Origin: Nocardioidaceae bacterium UBA4001
GTDB taxonomy: Bacteria; Actinomycetota; Actinomycetes; Propionibacteriales; Nocardioidaceae
Assembly: GCA_002384855.1 (NCBI GenBank)
Contig: DGBP01000069.1
Span: 36,809 to 100,808 of the forward strand
DNA: 64,000 nucleotides
Direction: 5' to 3'
The translations under genes were made by a program, and so were the position numbers. A model generated the notes under the pieces. It made no database searches. It was given only the letters and a program-made list of their open reading frames with translations, and was not told the origin of the DNA. Shown piece by piece: positions 61,304 to 64,000 of this stretch. Every line of letters starts with the position of its first letter. The first letter of the stretch is position 1.

Positions 61304-61993
61304 GTGATTCGGTTCGAGAGTGTGTCCAAGATGTACGCCGGCCAGAGCCGCGCTGCGCTCGACGACGTCAACGTCGAGGTCGAGAAGGGGGAGTTCGTCT
61401 TCCTCGTCGGGGCATCCGGCTCCGGCAAGTCGACCTTCCTCCGGCTGGTGCTGCGCGAGGCGCGGCCCACCCACGGCAGGGTGTACGTCGCCGGCAAGGA
61501 GATCAACCGGCTCGCCGGCTGGAAGGTCCCGGGTCTGCGCCGGCAGATCGGCACGGTGTTCCAGGACTTCCGGCTGCTGCCGAACAAGACCGTCTCCGAG
61601 AACGTCGCGTTCGCGCTGCAGGTGATCGGCAAGCCGCGCTCGCACATCAACAAGGTGGTGCCCGAGACCCTGGAGCTGGTGGGCCTGGAGGGCAAGGGCG
61701 AGCGCATGCCCGACGAGCTCTCCGGTGGTGAGCAGCAGCGCGTTGCGATCGCCCGCGCCTTCGTCAACCGGCCGATGATCCTGATCGCCGACGAGCCGAC
61801 CGGAAACCTCGACCCGAACACCTCGGTGGGGATCATGAAGCTCCTCGACCGGATCAACCGCACCGGCACGACCGTGATCATGGCCACGCACGACGCCGGC
61901 ATCGTCGACCAGATGCGCAAGCGCGTCATCGAGCTGTCCGACGGACACGTCGTGCGCGACCAGTCGCGCGGCGTGTACGGCTACCAGCACTGA
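61304..61993 (+). CDS. ftsE: Cell division ATP-binding protein FtsE
   Basis: 229 residues, GTG start. ABC-ATPase motifs: MIRFESVSKMY, Walker A GASGSGKST near residue 36-44, Q-loop VFQDFRLLPNK, signature LSGGEQQR, Walker B ILIADEPTGNLD, and the switch His in MATHDAG. With FtsX it forms a septal complex that activates cell-wall hydrolases, and the downstream M23 peptidase is the likely target. The 155-nt upstream gap has a TAGACT -10 candidate at 61212-61217 and a small hairpin near 61249-61264. Confidence 0.95.
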   Translation: MIRFESVSKMYAGQSRAALDDVNVEVEKGEFVFLVGASGSGKSTFLRLVLREARPTHGRVYVAGKEINRLAGWKVPGLRRQIGTVFQDFRLLPNKTVSENVAFALQVIGKPRSHINKVVPETLELVGLEGKGERMPDELSGGEQQRVAIARAFVNRPMILIADEPTGNLDPNTSVGIMKLLDRINRTGTTVIMATHDAGIVDQMRKRVIELSDGHVVRDQSRGVYGYQH

Positions 61994-62023
61994 CCCGACC
62001 CAAGGACCGAGGATCTCTACTCG

Positions 62024-62944
62024 ATGCAGCTGACCTACGTCTTCTCCGAGCTCGGGAACGGGCTGCGGCGCAATGTCTCCATGACGATCGCGGTGGTCGT
62101 GACGATCTTCGTCTCGCTCACCCTGGTCGGCATGGGGCTCCTTCTCAACGCCCAGGCGGACAAGGCCGAGAGCTACTGGGGCAGCAAGCTCCAGATCACG
62201 GTGTTCCTGTGCAACCAGAACTCCACGACCGCCAACTGCGTCGACGGCGAGGTGACCGGGCCGCAGAAGGAGGCGATCGAGAAGGTCCTCGACGACCACC
62301 CCGAGGTCGCGAGCTGGCGCCCGCAGTCGAAGCAGGAGGCCTACGACAAGTGGCGCAGCGCCTACGTGTCCGAGGACGAGACCGAGCAGCGCGTCTACGA
62401 CTCGATCCGCCCTTCGGACATGCAGGAGTCGTACTGGATCTCGCTGAAGAACCCCGAGCAGTTCATGGGGATCAAGAGCCAGGTGGCGGGCCTCGAGGGC
62501 GTGAACTCGGTCCGAGACCTGCGTGAGGTGCTCAGCCCGATCTACTTCTGGATGAACGTCATGAAGTGGGGCGCGGTCGGCATCGCGGTGTTCCTGATCT
62601 TCGCCGCGGTCCTGCAGGTCGGGAACACGATCCGGCTCGCGGCCTTCGCTCGGCGCCGGGAGATCGGGATCATGCGGCTGGTCGGCGCCTCGAGCCTCTA
62701 CATCCAGCTGCCGTTCCTCATGGAGGCCCTGGTCGCGGCGCTGGTCGGCGTGGCCCTCGCCGGTGCGGCGATCGCGGCCTTCATGTACTTCGTGATCTAC
62801 GGGATGCTGCGTCCGACCTCGAACATCATGCCGTACATCGACTGGGGCGACGGGCTCTGGTCGATCGGCTGGATCGCGGTCATCGGCGTCGCTCTCACGC
62901 TGCTGCCCACCTTGGTAATGACGCGAAAGTACCTCAAAGTCTGA
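62024..62944 (+). CDS. ftsX: Cell division protein FtsX
   Basis: 306 residues. N-terminal cytoplasmic LTYVFSELGNGLRRNVSMTIAVVVTIFVSLTLVG helix, a large extracellular loop (about 45-175) with two Cys (CNQNSTTANC), then three helices at 185-305 including the FtsX-type MRLVGASSLYIQLPFLMEALVAALVG. It passes the FtsE signal across the membrane to a peptidoglycan hydrolase. It begins 30 nt after ftsE with GAGGAT upstream. Confidence 0.95.
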   Translation: MQLTYVFSELGNGLRRNVSMTIAVVVTIFVSLTLVGMGLLLNAQADKAESYWGSKLQITVFLCNQNSTTANCVDGEVTGPQKEAIEKVLDDHPEVASWRPQSKQEAYDKWRSAYVSEDETEQRVYDSIRPSDMQESYWISLKNPEQFMGIKSQVAGLEGVNSVRDLREVLSPIYFWMNVMKWGAVGIAVFLIFAAVLQVGNTIRLAAFARRREIGIMRLVGASSLYIQLPFLMEALVAALVGVALAGAAIAAFMYFVIYGMLRPTSNIMPYIDWGDGLWSIGWIAVIGVALTLLPTLVMTRKYLKV

Positions 62945-62959
62945 GTAAAGCCGGTTACC

Positions 62960-62986
62960 GTCGAAAAGACCTGGAACTCTTTCGAC
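62960..62986. promoter_or_regulatory. Inverted repeat between ftsX and the M23 peptidase gene
   Basis: GTCGAAAAGA and TCTTTCGAC pair with one bulged A around an 8-nt loop. It lies 15 nt after the ftsX stop and 19 nt before the next start, and a TACCGT -10-like hexamer (62956-62961) overlaps its left end. It may attenuate readthrough or regulate a separate promoter. Confidence 0.4.
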
Positions 62987-63005
62987 GACGCTGAGGCAAC
63001 CGGTG

Positions 63006-64000
63006 ATGGGTGACTTCCCCCGCTCCTGGCGTCGCCGCGTGACGGCCGCCCTGGCGGCGTGCAGCCTGCTCCTCGGCGTGGCTGCGCTCGCGCCGGCGAC
63101 GGCCGATGAGCTGCGCGAGCGGGAGAAGAACGCCCAGAGGGACATCTCCTCGACGCTGGAGGATCTCGACCAGTCGAGCGCGGCCCTGGTGGCCGCGACC
63201 CAGGCGCTCGAGGCGGCCCAGGCCCAGCTCGCCGATGCGCAGACGCGGCTCGCCGAGACGCGAGGTGAGCTCGCCGTGGCGAGGGTGCTCGACCGACGCA
63301 TGCAGGCAGCCCTGGAGCGCGCGGTGGAGCGGCTGCGCACCGCGCGAGCGGAGCTCCGCGCGGGCCGGGCCGAGGTCGCGGAGCAGGAGGAGTACCTCGC
63401 GCAGATCGCGGTCCAGAACTACCAGCAGGGCGACCCGAACCTCGTGGGCCTCTCCATGGTGCTCGACTCGCAGGACCCCGCGGACCTGACCGGCCAGCTG
63501 AACTCCGTGCGGAACGTGCTCGACAAGGAGTCGGTCACGCTGGCCCGCCTCGACGCGACCCGGGTGATGCTCGAGGTCAAGGAGGAGGAGGTCGAGGAGG
63601 CCAAGCGGGAGGTCGCGGTCAAGCGTCGTGAGGCCGCTGCGAACCTCGAGCGGAAGAAGAAGCTGGAGGCGGCGGCAGAGCAGGCGGAGCAGGCGGTGCG
63701 CAGCCTCGTGTCGGCCCGCGCCGCTACCCACGGTGCCGCGGTCGCTGCACGCGAGGCGGACCTCGACATGCTGCGTGGCCTGCAGCAGGAGCGCGACCGG
63801 ATCTCCGACCTGCTCGCCGAGCGGGCCGAGGCGGCGCGTCTGGCCGCGCTGCAGGCCGCTTCGGCAGTCTCCTCGGGCGTGACCCGGGTGTCGAACGGCT
63901 TCCTGGACTACCCGGTCGACGGGTACCTCACCTCGTCGTACGGCATGCGCCTCCACCCGATCTACAAGAAGTGGCGACTGCACGACGGCACCGACTTCGG
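63006..64000 (+). CDS. M23 family murein hydrolase, 5' part (EnvC-like)
   Basis: About 331 residues are visible and the gene runs off the right edge. ATG 63006 (GTG 63003 also possible) follows GAGG. Sec-type signal MGDFPRSWRRRVTAALAACSLLLGVAAL ends near residue 37 (ATADE). Residues 40-290 are a long charged coiled coil. The LytM/M23 domain begins near 300 with YPVDGYLTSSYGMRLHPI and the first zinc-site residues in LHDGTDFG. Actinobacterial proteins of this type, encoded right after ftsX, are activated by FtsEX through the coiled coil to cut peptidoglycan at division. Confidence 0.92.
   Translation, partial: MGDFPRSWRRRVTAALAACSLLLGVAALAPATADELREREKNAQRDISSTLEDLDQSSAALVAATQALEAAQAQLADAQTRLAETRGELAVARVLDRRMQAALERAVERLRTARAELRAGRAEVAEQEEYLAQIAVQNYQQGDPNLVGLSMVLDSQDPADLTGQLNSVRNVLDKESVTLARLDATRVMLEVKEEEVEEAKREVAVKRREAAANLERKKKLEAAAEQAEQAVRSLVSARAATHGAAVAAREADLDMLRGLQQERDRISDLLAERAEAARLAALQAASAVSSGVTRVSNGFLDYPVDGYLTSSYGMRLHPIYKKWRLHDGTDF

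Overview
The window is a contiguous piece of a high-GC actinobacterial chromosome, by eye around 70% G+C, with GTG and one TTG start, many 1-4 nt ATGA/GTGA overlaps and several apparently leaderless genes. Gene order is the conserved actinobacterial core block: phosphomannomutase, SIS protein, ahcY, mtrA-mtrB-lpqB, comF, hpf, secA, and later prfB-ftsE-ftsX-M23 peptidase. A chromosome-encoded NAD glutamate dehydrogenase, a Tad locus, Ku plus split LigD parts and protein style suggest Nocardioides or a close relative in the Nocardioidaceae. That placement is inference from gene content and order, not from a marker-gene comparison.

Layout. 1-3653: end of a membrane glycosyltransferase and a DUF5719 surface protein. 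3663-7215: degenerate metallopeptidase, DUF3499, phosphomannomutase, Trm112-like protein and SIS protein (mannose-phosphate and cell-envelope sugar supply). 7290-8720: ahcY. 8746-13705: MtrA/MtrB two-component system, LpqB and ComF. 13706-14102: a long structured non-coding stretch. 14103-16718: hpf, an orphan NarL-type regulator and a YcaQ-like DNA glycosylase. 16722-21129: a sugar ABC importer (two permeases and a lipoprotein) with its divergent LacI regulator. 21226-24045: secA. 24057-28430: Rv3235-like protein, LysM protein, small unknowns, SAF (CpaB-like) and CpaE-like proteins. 28399-34661: membrane protein with cupredoxin-like lipoprotein, WS/DGAT-like acyltransferase, DUF6912, pruA, a 54-residue membrane peptide and DUF2505. 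34738-45010: tryptophan dioxygenase, NAD-glutamate dehydrogenase, polyphosphate glucokinase, M20 peptidase, amidase and SDR. 45074-48029: NHEJ repair genes. 48037-50927: membrane LuxR regulator divergent from a Tat-exported metallophosphatase. 51111-55683: Tad/Flp pilus genes cpaF-tadB-tadC-pilin candidate-tadE-tadE-tadG. 55865-59236: a stress-sigma island. 59325-64000: prfB, a lipoprotein, ftsE, ftsX and the start of an M23 peptidase.

How they fit together. Much of the window is envelope biogenesis and division (glycosyltransferase, ManB, MtrAB-LpqB, SecA, FtsEX-M23). A second theme is amino-acid carbon and nitrogen use (tryptophan dioxygenase, PruA, NAD-GDH). A third is survival (Ku/LigD parts, HPF, a SigB/F-type sigma factor with two SigB-like promoters nearby). 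I saw no prophage, insertion sequence, CRISPR array, rRNA or tRNA, and no obvious unknown defence system. The most unusual items are regulatory or motif-level: hairpins inside CDS 3' ends, a set of leaderless promoters, a structured hpf leader, and several enzymes whose catalytic motifs are altered.
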